A stretch of DNA of 64,000 nucleotides from Myrica gale (GCA_963930655.1 OZ005603.1:22892201-22956200), one strand, 5' to 3'; shown: positions 25,501 to 36,340, counted from the first letter of the stretch. Numbers and translations are program-made. Notes: generated by a model not told the origin, from the sequence alone.

Positions 25501-25558
25501 GAAATCCAACGACGATGAAAAGGCTGGCCACAAAAAGCAGCTTGCTCGGATTCCTCAT
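22511..25558 (-). CDS. Alpha-type carbonic anhydrase, secreted, seven exons
   Basis: Catalyses reversible hydration of CO2. Plant alpha-CAs enter the secretory pathway (family knowledge). Proposed exons: 25462-25558, 25116-25333, 23492-23598, 23279-23393, 22832-22996, 22681-22734 and 22511-22600. They sum to 846 nt, giving 281 residues with all phases consistent and GT-AG borders throughout. Residues 1-29 are a hydrophobic signal peptide ([16 protein letters not shown]). The zinc ligands are His128 and His130 (GHWHSPSEH) and His147 (LELHMVH). [14 protein letters not shown] is the family signature. Cys61 and Cys223 are placed to form the conserved disulfide. The C-terminus ..[13 protein letters not shown] ends at the TAG at 22511. 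No lesion is seen, and length and motifs match functional family members. Intron 2 (23599-25115, 1.5 kb) contains AT-rich repeat sequence only. The 5' half is duplicated as a broken copy at 37528-37838. Confidence 0.93.
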
Positions 25559-27133
25559 GTTTCACAAACTTTGGAGCCAAAGAGTTTGAAGGTGAACAGC
25601 CACAAAAGAGACGCAGATGATTGTGTGTTGGGAATAATATTATACTATATATATAGTACAGATCGGTAACTGGGGTGGATTGATTTAGTGGGGTTTGGTA
25701 AAGAAAAAGAACAATTATTTTCCTACGCGTGTCTGGGGTTCACATCGCCTTGTATGAATCCAGCAATATAAAATAATTGCACCAAATAAAGAGTTAATTT
25801 CTTGGATACACGCACATGACCTTCCCCCAGGTATGAACATGAAACTCGGAAAATAACAATGTAATAAAGTAAAGCGGCCCAAGAAGAACAGTCAAGGCCA
25901 GCAAGGAAATATATGTTTGAAAACGACTAAAAAGATCTCATGGAGTATTTTATTGTTCTTGAAAGGAAAACGAGTAAACGAAGCCGGAGTCTTGATCAGG
26001 ACTTATTGCTGCTTTTTCTAATTAGACAGCTCTCTAATCTTCGTCTGAGCAAAGTTGTCTTTAATTATCGGCAAAGAGACAGAGCTCTCTTAGTTTATTT
26101 TAATAACTTTGAGCCACTTTCGATTTACATAGAAGATGCTATGGGGTTTGCAATCCAAAATTGTGGGAGTCCTTAAAATTTCAGTTTATGAAAAGTTTAG
26201 ATGAATGATTTTAGTAATTTTTTATATTATAATAAAAAATAGATGATTTGATTAAAATTCATAAAATTTTAATAAGAAAACACTAAAGAGATGTTCGGTT
26301 TCAAACTTTTCGATGGATTCGAATACAGACAAGCTTCATGTTCAGCAAAAGTTCACGGGCATGTGTGGCCCCCACCATTTGACTCCTCCCAGTAGACTGG
26401 TTCCATTCTTTGTTCGGTTTCAAACTGCTGGCTGTACTGTAACATGACAGCAGTTAGTCGTTTTACAACTTTTTTGCTTTTTTTTAAACCTTTAAATATT
26501 AAATTTTTTAAAAATGAATAAATTCGAATTAAAAAAAACTTTAAACATCATCATTATTTTTTTATACATTATCAATCTCTACACAAACACTAATACAACT
26601 CTAACACCACCTAAAAATTTACAAAATACACTAAATCCTACAAAATTTCTCAAACCGAAGATAACCTAAGACTTTTCATGCTTAAACGGATAAAATACTT
26701 TTTTTAGATGAAATTCAAACTATTGTATTAAAATACTCGGTTTCAGATTCATGCATGCGAAGGGAAGGTAGAGACCGAATTTATGCAAATAATTAATTTT
26801 TAGGTGTCTATTTATGTGCTGGCTTCCAGAAAGTATATATTTCATCTACCAACTACCTCACTTAGAAAAAAAAAAATCTACCAACTACCTCCTGTCGTTT
26901 AACCGCGTGACAAATTTGACGGTGTGTTTTTGCCCCTTTTTTCTGTGGAAAAAAATATGACTTTATCTTTTGGGTGTGTAAACAAATTTGACTTTAATTT
27001 TCAAATGAAACGACGAAGTCTTATGAAAAGTAACCGATTTCGTCAAGGGTGACGATCGATTTGTCCACTTACACGAAACACCTGAAAGCTTCTTTGACAA
27101 GGAAATCCTCCGAGAACACTTCTCTCTAGAAGC
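25238..27133. repeat. Segmental duplication, copy 1 (carbonic anhydrase 5' half and upstream)
   Basis: Direct-repeat partner of 37528-39177. Shared blocks in order: part of exon 2, intron 1, exon 1, the TATA region, AACTCGGAAAA.AACAATGTAATAAAG, AGAGACCGAATT.AT, TGTCGTTTA.CCGCGT.ACAAATTTGACGGTG, and GGGTGACGATCGATTTGTCCACTT. The copies differ by several indels and many substitutions, so the duplication is not recent. 25700-27350 contains no other gene. Confidence 0.8.
25643..25658 (-). promoter_or_regulatory. TATA box of the carbonic anhydrase gene
   Basis: TACTATATATATAGTA lies about 90 bp upstream of the ATG (25558), a suitable place for a TATA element with a 50-60 nt leader. In the duplicated copy this tract has shrunk to TACTATAGTA (near 37923-37932). 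Confidence 0.6.
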
Positions 27134-27359
27134 TGCGAGGAGGGACAACGACACCCATGATTTGATCGTACATTTGTTTCTAGCGGGAGGTGTACGTAGA
27201 TTATGACAACGAGAAGGACATGACACCCGTATATTACTGATAGCTTGGGGATGATAAAGAGAAGATTTTTTTTCCTTATTTTTTTCTATTTTTCTGGTGA
27301 CTCGAGCTCAGGCGCAGCTGTGGCTCATGCACATACCTCGTTACAAGCAACGTACTATC

Positions 27360-28894
27360 TACCTACAGTGGCCTAGCCAGAATTTTCTTTTGAAGCTAAA
27401 TTAATTAAATAAAATTATTAAAAATAAAATTCAAATATAATACGACATAAAAATTTTTAACAATACTTTGTTCTATGTTAACCTTGATTTTGAACTACAA
27501 CAGGTACATGATAATTTATCTTATCAATTTTATTGTATATATACTTACGAAAAGTACACAAAAACATACTGATTTCCTATTACAGTCCACAAAAATATAT
27601 TTTACATAGATATACTAAAAAAAGTACACAAAAGCATACTAATTTCCTATTACAGAGCAACTCGATGACTCTTTAAAGAGTCGAAATCATCTATTAATAT
27701 TTATGTGCTAACAGTTGTAACAATTTATTTCTCAATATAGATTCGCAAAAAATTCATTATCCATCTTGTTGCAAAGTCTTATTTTAATGATTTTTATGGC
27801 TGAAAAAGTTCGCTCTGTAGTAACAGCTGAAACTAGAATAGTTAACTTAAGACAAGTCAATCTATCAATCAAATATAAAATCTTTTACTTTCTTGTTTCC
27901 ACCAGTTTTCGGCATAACTCATAAATTGTAGATAAACTTTTGAAATCGGGATCGCGAGACACATCACACTTAAATGATTGCAATTGATATATCAACTGAA
28001 TCTTTTCTTGCTCTGTAAAATCTTCAGAGTAAAATTTGTCAACGAGTCTAGAAATATCATCGATATTGAAGAAGTTATATGCATTTTTAGCCTTAGGATC
28101 CAAGGTCAAGCTAAGAATAAGAAGTTTTGTTGCTTTTTACTAAACCTGTTGTTTAGTTCTTGTAATTGAGAGTCAATTGCAGTCATAAATATGTTAATTC
28201 GATAATGATGCTCAATTATAACATGATCTCGTTGATTATGAGACCTAGCTCGACCTGACTTGTACAAAGCATTCATATCTGGAACTTTAATATCATTTTT
28301 TTCACAAAATGACTTCACATACAAATTTCGTAGCTCCACACAAATCACACCACAATTTACAGTTGCACTTGGCACTTTGCAGCAGTTCGGCCTTTGTAGG
28401 AATTCACCCATTGCAGCAGCTTGCTTTGAGACTTTGAGTGAAAGAGAGCTATACGCAGAATGAAAAGAGATATCAAGGTAGCGCAGAATGAGAAGAGATC
28501 AACGAAAAATTGGATTGGCATTGGCGTATGAGAAAAGTAGCGTATGGAGGAAAGAATTACAGACAAAAAATAGTTTTTTGTCACTTCAAGCCTTTTACAA
28601 TTCACGTATTCTGTGTTCAACCAGATTTCACTAACTTTTTGTTACTTCAAACCTTTTAAAATTGACGTATTCAATGTTCAGCCGAATTTCACATTTCTAG
28701 GCACTTATCACCTTGACTGTAGCAAATCTTATCAATGTTATTAGCTTTAAATTGGGGACCAAATAAAAATTTAAAATTTTGGAGGGGTCTATGTTAATTT
28801 TTTCAGCCAACCCTTATATGTATGTACCAAAAATTTTTTTTACAAAACTTTTGGGGGGCCACAGCCCCTCCTTCCCTCCGCCCCTGTCTATGTA
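27360..28894 (-). mobile_element. hAT DNA transposon, internally deleted, with 8-bp target duplication
   Basis: The element is 27368-28886. The left end CAGTGGCCTAGCCAG and right end CCTCCGCCCCTG are inverted repeats of the plant CAGTGGCGGAGCC-type hAT family. Flanks TCTACCTA (27360-27367) and TCTATGTA (28887-28894) match at 6 of 8 bases, as expected for an old 8-bp duplication. The minus strand carries part of a transposase (separate entry). Total 1.5 kb, so a deletion derivative. Confidence 0.75.
27720..28410 (-). pseudogene. hAT transposase fragment (ZMYM1/TTF-type, C-terminal half)
   Basis: Minus-strand frames read CCKVPSATVNCGVICVELRN, then KVPDMNALYKSGRARSHNQRD, then IDSQLQELNNRFSKK. 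These continue to FNIDDISRLVDKFYSEDFTE, STIYELCRKLVET and a VTTERTFSAIKIIK-like dimerisation motif near 27800. This is the central-to-C-terminal part of the zinc-finger-MYM-like hAT transposases common in plants. Frame changes near 28110 and 27885 and the lack of an N-terminus show it is broken. Confidence 0.75.
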
Positions 28895-29230
28895 GATGAT
28901 GACAACCATCACAATTCACATGTGTTTTTTTATAAATATTCTTTGCAGCTTTTAATTATGAAATCTTCATACTTTATCTCTTAATTTATAATTTTTGACA
29001 CATGGTACCTATTAACTATTAATTTTAAATACTTTATATTTTATATTATTATTTTTTAATTAATTTAGACGGAAAATAATTTTTTGATATGTAAAATGAC
29101 AGTTTTATCCCTATAATTTTTTTAGTAGCCACCATTTTATGAGAGTAAAATCGTAATTATTAGATCAAAAAATATATTCATGTCCAAATTGATGAAAGAT
29201 TTTAATTGAGGGAGCAAAGTGTCTGAAATT

Positions 29231-29520
29231 AATAATTCAATACAAGAAAATTTAGATTTAGTGACAAAATTGTTGGTGACAAAATGAATTTCGTCACAAT
29301 AAAAGAGGTTTTTAGTGACAAAATTCAAATTTCGTCACTAAAGCTCAACTTTTTGTGAAGAAATTTATTTTCCGTCACTAAAAATATATATTATCACATT
29401 GATTATTCGTGATAAATTTAACTTTTGTCACTAAAAATAGAGTTTAAATAAATTTTAATATTAAATGATTTTATTTTTGTGACGTAATAGTTCATCAAGA
29501 AAGAAAGAAAATTTTTGTGA
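29231..29520. mobile_element. Possible CACTA-type terminal fragment
   Basis: CAATACAAGAAAATTTAG resembles the CACTACAAGAAAA terminus. It is followed by repeated sub-terminal motifs in both directions: GTGACAAAATTCAAA, TTTCGTCACTAAA, CCGTCACTAAAAAT, TTTTGTCACTAAAAAT. No opposite end was found nearby. Confidence 0.45.
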
Positions 29521-30033
29521 CCAATCTTTTGGTTATAAATTGCGATCGATCGTCTATTAAGACGATCCATCGTCCACGAACGTTCCCTCATAGAAATAGA
29601 CGATTGATCGTAAAGTATAACTTAGGACTTCAGGGCTTATAGAACTCAATCTCCTCGTTCGTTCGTTTTGGCTATCTCCCTTGCATTCTCTCCTCTCTGT
29701 CATAGAAGATCCTCCCCCTCTCTCTCTCACTCTCTCTGTGGAAATAGCAATGTCGACTGAGACTTGCTCCACCTCCACCTCTCGTCTCTCCTGAAGATTG
29801 TGCTCGACCCCAACGATACGACTGCAAAGATTTTTAAGTCCTTGGCTCTCTGCCCTTGACGCCACTCTCTTCCCTCTGTGCACTAAGTTGGGGGTCATGC
29901 TCTTCAGGAAAGACGAGCTGAGGAGGTCCCAACTGAAGGTTGCGAAGGGTCCCCGGAGGTGGCGCCCCAACAAATCAACCTTGGCTCCTGAGGCACTAAA
30001 GCAGTTGGGTTTCTATTCCTAAACGGCTCAAGT
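29521..30033. other. Moderately GC-richer single-copy-looking stretch, not identified
   Basis: Contains CT-rich tracts (29690-29750) like a plant 5' leader and short open frames on both strands without family similarity that I recognise. It was contiguous with 33655 onward before two hAT insertions, so it may be the upstream region of the LEUNIG-like fragment at 33987. That is inference. Confidence 0.3.
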
Positions 30034-31659
30034 TGACCTCGCACAGGCGGAGGGAGGGGGGGCGAACCGGGGCCATTGCCCTAGTTGGCTCCCCCAAATG
30101 TTTTTTTACATGTCATTTTTTTATTAGGTTTGCCCCCTTGGCCAACTAAAAATTAAACTCGCCCCCTTGACTGCCTAGATGAATCAGCCTGCCCCCCTTA
30201 ATTAAGGCCCAAGCAGCCTAGTACCTCAAAATCAAACTAAAAGAATAAGCAAAGAGATATTTATTTGTGTCAAAACTTGAAATCCTACCTTAGCTTGTTG
30301 ACGTTGTCGTGAATTTTGCGATGAATATTTCCTATACTTCTCCTGAGTCATGATAATCGTTGTGTGTTGTAATATTTGAAATAGATGTTTTCACTATTCT
30401 AGTGCTGCTTTTCTTTTTGTTCTTTTGTCTTTTATGTTAGACTTGGTTGAGAATTTGGATATCACAAATGCTGAGAAATGAGGTGGTGTGCTCTTGTTGG
30501 ATAAGTGATAATTCAATTATTCAAGTGTGTTGCGTGTCTATCTTTACCTACTAGAGAATCATTGGTTATATCATTTTATTGTCACTATTATCATCTAATT
30601 TTACATGTCTGACTTCTCCACATTTTATGAAAATCCAAAGTTGAGGTAAGACTCATTTTCATCTGTCTTATGTTTGTTTAGGTTTGATTTTTCATAGCTC
30701 ATGAGATTAACTTGTTTTTAATTGTCTTTCTCTAAAGGTGGAACTTCTTTTCCATTGTAATTTGTGACGTTTGGATCAAGTTATAGATATATTTCTTCAA
30801 AATTTTAGCCATTAATTTAGCCAGGTAATGAGCATTTTGAACTACGATTTTTTTGTTTTCTCATTTTGTAAGGAGAGTAGAATAGTTATTTGGATGTTAA
30901 AATTGAAATTTTTGTCCAAATTTTTTTCTATTATCATTTACCAAGTATGTATTTCACCTTGCAATTTCGGGTTATTTTATTGTTGATAGAGATTCCACTC
31001 CTGATAAGCTCGTGTTCAATAGTACTATCACACTAAAAAACAGCTATAGCAAGGGTGGGAAGTATCTTTATGCCCTTGGAACTTGGATTCTTTTTTAACT
31101 TTAGATCATTTGGTTTCTTTTTCCAATATGCTTCGTTTTGCTATTGTTTCTTTCAAGAATAATAGAAATACAATAATCGTTTATTTTTCTCATTTATGTG
31201 TTATGTTTTCTTTTTACAGATCCCAACAAATTCAGCAGGACTTTTTGAGCATAGGACACATCCTTTCTGGCAACAAAAATAAGTACTTCATTTATGGAAG
31301 TAAAGAGTTATATTGCTGAAAATACTTTGTTTCATTTATGTGTTTTGTTTTACAAAGAATATATATATATATATATATATAAATACTTTGTTTGTGTGAT
31401 TATTTGGTGCTCTATTGGTATCTTGAATAACAAGAATTTAATCTTTAATGTCACCTCTCAATATTAGCAAATAGTACGGTACGTGTATTTCAATTTTTTT
31501 GGTATTTTTAGTCCTTAATTTTTTATATTTATAGTGTTAAGACATTAGTAAAAAAAATTTATTTTGCCTTACGTAGTAAAAAAATTTTTTTTGTCATTTT
31601 TTCTTAATTAAGAGTTTGCCCCCCCCATTGATTGGGTTTCTGGCTCCGCCACTGTGACC
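30034..31659. mobile_element. hAT element 1 of a back-to-back pair, non-autonomous
   Basis: The element is 30042-31654. It begins CACAGGCGGAGGGAGG and ends GGCTCCGCCACTG, imperfect inverted repeats of the CAGTGGCGGAGCC family. The left target copy TGACCTCG is at 30034-30041. The right copy is split by the next element: TGACC at 31655-31659 and, past that element, TGACC plus TCG ending at 33654. No recognisable transposase. The interior is AT-rich with an AT microsatellite at about 31360-31380. Confidence 0.75.
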
Positions 31660-32204
31660 CAGTGGCGGAGCCAGGATATTTCCTTAGGGGGGGCGAATTA
31701 ATTTATTATTATTATTTAAATAAAATAAAGATATAAAATTTTACATATGAATTGAAACTTATAACGAAAGAGAAGTACGTATAATATTTTATAACAACTT
31801 CGATTTGGATACATCAAAAAATCAAAGACACAGAAACCTATGATTCTATAAATATTCTATTATAACTGAGCTTGACGATGTTTAAAAGAATAAAAGTAAT
31901 CTATCAACAGTTCTATGCTAAAAGTTGCAGCAATAGCATTGACCATTTGCGATATGCCTTAAAAGAGATAAAAGATTGAGAGTAGAATAAAAGCAGTTTG
32001 TCGTTAAAAGAAAAGTCGTCCTTCAAAAGTTTTGATTTTGATGAGAGACGATGTAGTCTAAGAAAAGGTGACAATATTAGCTTTGAAAAGAAAATTTTCA
32101 ACTTCAAAAACCGTCTTTCAAAAGAAGCCTAAGGACAAGTCGGTTCAAAGAGGATGTGAAAATGAATTAGGTCATACCATTTGTTCACATACTTGGGCTA
32201 GCCT

Positions 32205-32346
32205 AGCCAGAAGATATAAAGCAAGTGTGCGCTTCCTGTTAGAATCCTCCAGGGCTAATATAGATAGACCGGCAATTGAACCTGCTAAAGCAATGCCTGA
32301 AAGAATTGTTAATAGACAGGGAATTCTAGGCAGAATGGTTCAACTT
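32205..32346 (-). pseudogene. Captured exon of a TMEM135-like membrane protein gene (probable)
   Basis: The minus strand reads ..LLTILSGIALAGSIAGL, then LALEDSNRKRTLALYLLARL, then AQ, followed directly by GTATGTG, a good donor site. The GSIAGLSIL and RRTLALYLLARLAQ-type motif resembles plant TMEM135-like membrane proteins; recognition is from memory and moderate. Only one exon is present, inside hAT element 2, so it is a fragment, not a gene. Confidence 0.5.
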
Positions 32347-32789
32347 TGATATTATAAGCATCATGTATTGATTAAGCCCAATAGTTGATTGAGATTTGGT
32401 TGCTGTCCTCATCCATTTTTGGACTATAAGAATTTAATTTAGGCAACATAACCAATCATTTTAAGCTATGCTATTCTCTTTCTAACATTGTCATCAGCTA
32501 ACCCCGTGGCCATGTATATGTTAGATGACAGCGCACCTCAGTGTGTAGGTATAAAGAAAATTAAATTCCCTCTGTTTTCATCGCCATTTTAAGAGCAAGA
32601 GCAAAGCAGATACTAAACTTTATTAATAAATATTGAGCCAGCAAGATGTAACCTACATATAACATATAACAATTTCCTTCTTTTTTTCTGTCTATTTGGC
32701 AAAAAGATATGAAATCAAATAAAGCAATTGTCGTTGTCAAACATGTTCAGCAGATGCAAGGTGGATTGATTTACAAACTAGTTGGGTTA

Positions 32790-33060
32790 AAAACGCATAC
32801 GGCATCCTCTTCAATTTCTCCCTTCCTCCCAAGCTCTAAATTGCAAAACTACATAAATTGCCCAATTCTACATACGACATCCTCTTCAATTTCTCCCTTC
32901 CTCCCAAGCTCTTTGAAACCCTAAATGAGTTAATTGAAAAATTAAATTTAATTAAACTAAATACTAGATAGGTTAAAATCAAATTACCGAATGAAATTTG
33001 AATTTCACATAATTAAACCCTAAATGAGTTAATTGAAAAATTAAATTTAATTAAACAAAA
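32790..33060 (+). repeat. Short interspersed direct repeats inside hAT element 2
   Basis: CATCCTCTTCAATTTCTCCC plus TTCCTCCCAAGCTCT occurs twice (near 32805 and 32878). AAACCCTAAATGAGTTAATT plus GAAAAATTAAATTTAATTAAAC occurs twice (near 32918 and 33014). These look like local duplications upstream of the nsLTP fragment. Confidence 0.65.
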
Positions 33061-33070
33061 TATCAAATGA

Positions 33071-33355
33071 CAAATTGTCGTCAAGTGCTCATCTGTGACA
33101 GTACTAGTCTCAACTTACTCCACGTTCATGACATATGGTTCACCGGACGCCTCTCCCAGTTCACCATGTTGCAATGCCATGGCGTGGCTGAACGTCATTG
33201 CTGAATCTACCGACAGTCGAAGATTTGTTTGTAGATGCATGATGGGCCTCATTACCACGTACAATCCCAATGCCACAGCTCTCGCTACCTTGTCGGGCTT
33301 TTGTAGAGTCTCTTTGGGCTTCACAATCGATCCAAATACTGATTGCAGCTTGTAA
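33071..33355 (+). pseudogene. Non-specific lipid transfer protein (nsLTP1) fragment inside hAT element 2
   Basis: nsLTPs are small secreted proteins whose eight cysteines form a lipid-binding fold. The frame from about 33080 reads KCSSVTVLVSTYS, then PCCNAMAWLNVIAE, RRFVCRCMMGLI, GFCRVSLGFTIDPNTDC. Spacing matches type 1: C-X9-[second Cys], then CC-X19-CXC-X21-C-X13-C. The second cysteine position is Tyr, which would remove one disulfide. There is no signal peptide and no ATG at the family start; upstream is a stop and AT-rich repeats. The open frame ends at a stop after DCSL. It lies within hAT element 2, so it is probably a captured and decaying fragment. Confidence 0.78.
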
Positions 33356-33654
33356 TTCTCTCTCCTCTCCTCTCTCACGCCGACAGAACATACACATGCA
33401 CTCATGGTAGTTATCTGTCCAACCGTTCAGATTCAACCGGCGTTTTTAAAAAAAATTAAAGAAGCAGGCCTGGGCCAGTGGGCTCGCCCCCGCTGGCCCA
33501 TCCCGCCCCTACTGGCCCTGAAGCAGGCCTGGGCCAGTGGGGGCAGGCCTGCTTCTAAATATTAAAAAAAAAAAATTTCAAAGAATTGTTGGGGCGAGTG
33601 GGGGCGGTCGCCCCCACCCGCCCCCCCCTTGCCTCCGCCTCTGCTGTGACCTCG

Positions 33655-33986
33655 ATTTGAAATTTTCTAAGCAGTTGAGACAATTAGCTAGCTATCTTTA
33701 CATTTTTTTGATTCAAGATTTAGGGTTTTGACAATGGTACGTTTTGGGGTTTCGAATTGATTGAATGTTTTTGGGGTTTCAATAATATGAATTTGTCCAG
33801 TAGTTGTTTTGCGTTTTGCTCTACCTGTGGGGCGTACTGATTGTTGCTGCTAACATTACCGTTATTCATCAGCTTCATATTATCTATTTTTTCTTGTGTT
33901 TTTCATATTCTAGTAATTGTTTTCCATCTTTTTTCGTTTACACGAGTGCCTGATACTTTTATGTTTTTTGCACTGCTGCATAACAG
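33655..33986. other. Flank of the hAT pair, possible 5' leader or intron
   Basis: No open frame. Contains TTTAGGGTTTTGACAATGG, a leader-like plant sequence, and T-rich stretches before the splice-acceptor-like ACAG at 33983-33986. Probably an upstream part of the LEUNIG-like fragment. Confidence 0.35.
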
Positions 33987-34288
33987 GTTGGATGATATAT
34001 CCATGATTATCTAGTAAAAATGGATTTAAAGGCTTCTGCACAGGCTTTTCATGCTGAACTTGTTGGTAAGTTCGGAAAGAATGATGTAGGCAAACAAAGA
34101 TAAGTTTCAGTTTTGAGATTTCTTAATTCTATTATAAGACATTTCGATTGGTTTAAATTTTTGGGCATGGTTTTTCAGCTATTGATGCCTCGGGAGGTTT
34201 TCTCTTTGATTGGTTGTCGGTAATTTGGGATATATTTATTGCTAGGACTAATGAGAAGCACTCAGAGGTTGCTGCATCTTACATTGAG
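33987..34288 (+). pseudogene. LEUNIG/LUH-like co-repressor N-terminal fragment (LisH and LUFS region)
   Basis: LEUNIG proteins are WD40 co-repressors whose N-terminal LisH/LUFS domain binds SEUSS (family knowledge). Exon-like block 33987-34065 encodes YIHDYLVKMDLKASAQAFHAE after one lost base near 33995. It ends at a GTAAG donor. Block 34179-34288, after a TTTTTCAG acceptor, encodes [20 protein letters not shown] then [17 protein letters not shown] and ends at GTTAGT. Intron positions are conserved, so this is a DNA-level copy. The EGKVSSDPV segment normally between the blocks is missing. A solo LTR and hAT debris follow, and no WD40 part is present. Confidence 0.78.
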
Positions 34289-34534
34289 GTTAGTTTACAA
34301 ATATTTTATTACAGATTTTTGAATATGGTCCCTTAGGTTGTATTTATACTTTGAGAGTGGTGCAAAGACAAAGACAATTTGAACTGTTTTTCTGTACTCC
34401 CAATCCTTTTCATCTGGAGACACTAAAGCTATAATGGAAAGCATAGATATGATTAGTTACCCCTACATAGATCAATTTGTGCCTTTATGTAGCATTGATT
34501 TAGGGAGATTCTTGATTCCTTTTTATTCTTTGTC
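34289..34534. other. Intron-like sequence after the LEUNIG-like fragment
   Basis: Non-coding, T-rich. Probably what remains of the next intron before the solo LTR insertion. Confidence 0.35.
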
Positions 34535-35443
34535 TTTTATGAAAAATCCAGTTTAGACCCTAACAACACTTAAAGGTGGAAAATATGTGTTTTCCCTCTA
34601 ATTAACAAATCAATAACAATTTTAAAACATGTTCTAAAAATTTTCAGCCTAAATATGCATAATAATCAACTCAGTCAACAAATAGGCAGCGGAAAATTAA
34701 ATAAACTTCAATCACACAAAGAGACAAGAATTTGGTGACGAAGTGGAAAACCTTTGAAATACCATTTAAAGGAAAAACAACTCCGAGCTAGCAGCCACCA
34801 AGAATCTACTAAGAAGAAAACCTTACAAACAATGATTCAGACACGGGCAACCCCTGTTGCTTGACTCTGACAATCCTAATGTAATAATCTAAGCCTCCCT
34901 GCTTAGACCCGCTCCGTGCGGCATTCCCCTCAAACCTTTGAGGATCTTCTTATGGATTCTTCACCGAACACTCTTGTTCTTCAACACGCCTTCAACACCA
35001 TAAAGGTTACAAAGATAATTGATCGAGGAAGAGAGAAAACTTGACAATCTTGAAGCACAACTCTTCTGGGGTTTTCTCTCAAGGAAGGAGACACAGATCT
35101 ACTCAATGGAAGCCTCAATAGGGTTTAGGACGGCCTCCCACGAAACCTAGTAGGGTTTCCCTTGGTTTCACAAGGAAACTCTTCTGGAGTTTTCTGTCTG
35201 AAATTTGCACTGAGCGCTCGAACGCTTGTCTAACGCTGGTCTAACGCTGGTTGAACGTGATGACTCTGTATGAATTTTTCCAAGGCCGCTCGAGCGCCTG
35301 TTGAATGCTGGTTGAACGTGATGAAGACTTTGGACAAACCATCAACTCTAACTCTTGAACAAATGTGGGGACCAAAATTACAACTCGATCAAGACATATT
35401 TTGACACAGAATTTTGCCAATACACAAATGCGCTAACATTTTA
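34535..35443 (-). mobile_element. Solo LTR with 5-bp target duplication
   Basis: 34540-35438 (899 bp) begins TGAAAAATCC and ends GCGCTAACA, flanked by TTTTA at 34535-34539 and 35439-35443. The TG..CA borders and duplication indicate a recombined LTR retrotransposon. By resemblance to the LTRs at 51486 and 58555 (CTAACA end) it may be a copia LTR in minus orientation; this is inference. Confidence 0.75.
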
Positions 35444-35449
35444 TGTCAT

Positions 35450-36340
35450 GTTTGTTTGTTTATAGAGCATTTTATACACCTTGTGGTTGTCATAATTTAA
35501 ATCTAGTATTATGTGATATGGCAAACACGTGTCCTAAAGCTATATCTTTCTTTGGAGTCGTACAACGCATTTATTCTTTATTTTTTTCTTCTACAAAACG
35601 ATGAAAATTAAAAAATTATCGAGAAACTGGATTTTCATTTGCTTTAATTTCATCTAAAGAGATTGCTGTTGAAATGGAAATTGAACCTATATTTCGTGAA
35701 AAAACGAATAATACATAGAAAAAAAAATTTGAAGAAAATGTTAATGATGAAACAATAAAATCAGTTGAAGAAACTTTTAGAATTGATTATTTTATATACA
35801 TAGTAGATCAAACTATTTCTTCAATTCAAAATGAACAATTCATAGTATATAAAATTATTTTTGGTTTCTTATTTAATATTAATAAATTTAAATTTTTAGA
35901 GAATGATGATTTTAAAAAATATTGTCTTAATCTTGAAAGTTTTTTAAAAAATGGTAAATATTCTGACATAGATGATTTGGATTTATTTTCAGAATTAAAA
36001 GTATTAAAAGAAGTTTTGGAACTTAAAATAAATACTCCAATTGAAACATTAAATTATATAAAAAAATTATATTGTTTTCCAAATGGATGCATTGCTTATA
36101 GAATACTCTTAACAATAGCAGTGACAGTTGCTTCTGGAGAAAGGAGATTTTTAGAACTTAAACTAATAAAATATAATTTACGATTGACAATGTCACAAGA
36201 AAAACTAAATAGATTAGTCATTCTATCAATTGAAAGTAACGTACTAACAAATCTTGAATATAAAAGTTTGATTCATAATTTTGTATCTCAAAAAGCTAGA
36301 AAAATTATTTTAAAATATTTTTTAATTTAAAATTATTTTT
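35450..36340 (+). pseudogene. hAT transposase fragment (ZMYM-type), plus strand
   Basis: Frames read ..CHNLNLVLCDMANTCPKAIS, FFGVVQRIYSLF, then DYFIYIVDQTISSIQ and LDLFSELKVLKEVLELKINT. They finish with the dimerisation region PNGCIAYRILLTIAVTVASG ERRFLELKLIKYNLRL TMSQEKLNRLVILSIES. Several stops and frame changes occur in the first half. The invariant SAERSF-like motif is SGERRF. This is the C-terminal two thirds of a plant hAT transposase. Confidence 0.78.

Larger units (their letters stand above)
31652..33651. mobile_element. hAT element 2, carrying host gene fragments
   Basis: The element is 31660-33643. It begins CAGTGGCGGAGCCAGG and ends GCCTCCGCCTCTG. The 8-bp target duplication CTGTGACC is perfect at 31652-31659 and 33644-33651. 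No transposase is recognisable. It contains an exon-like TMEM135 fragment on the minus strand and an nsLTP fragment on the plus strand, so it has the structure of a gene-capturing (Pack-type) hAT. The terminal regions have GGGGGCG/CGCCCCC-rich inverted segments. Confidence 0.8.

Noticed and set aside
29557-29973. 139-codon open frame on the minus strand
   Set aside because: It crosses CT-rich low-complexity sequence, has no recognisable domain and no splice or promoter support.
31360-31380. TATA promoter in an AT run
   Set aside because: A pure AT microsatellite inside a hAT element with no downstream gene.
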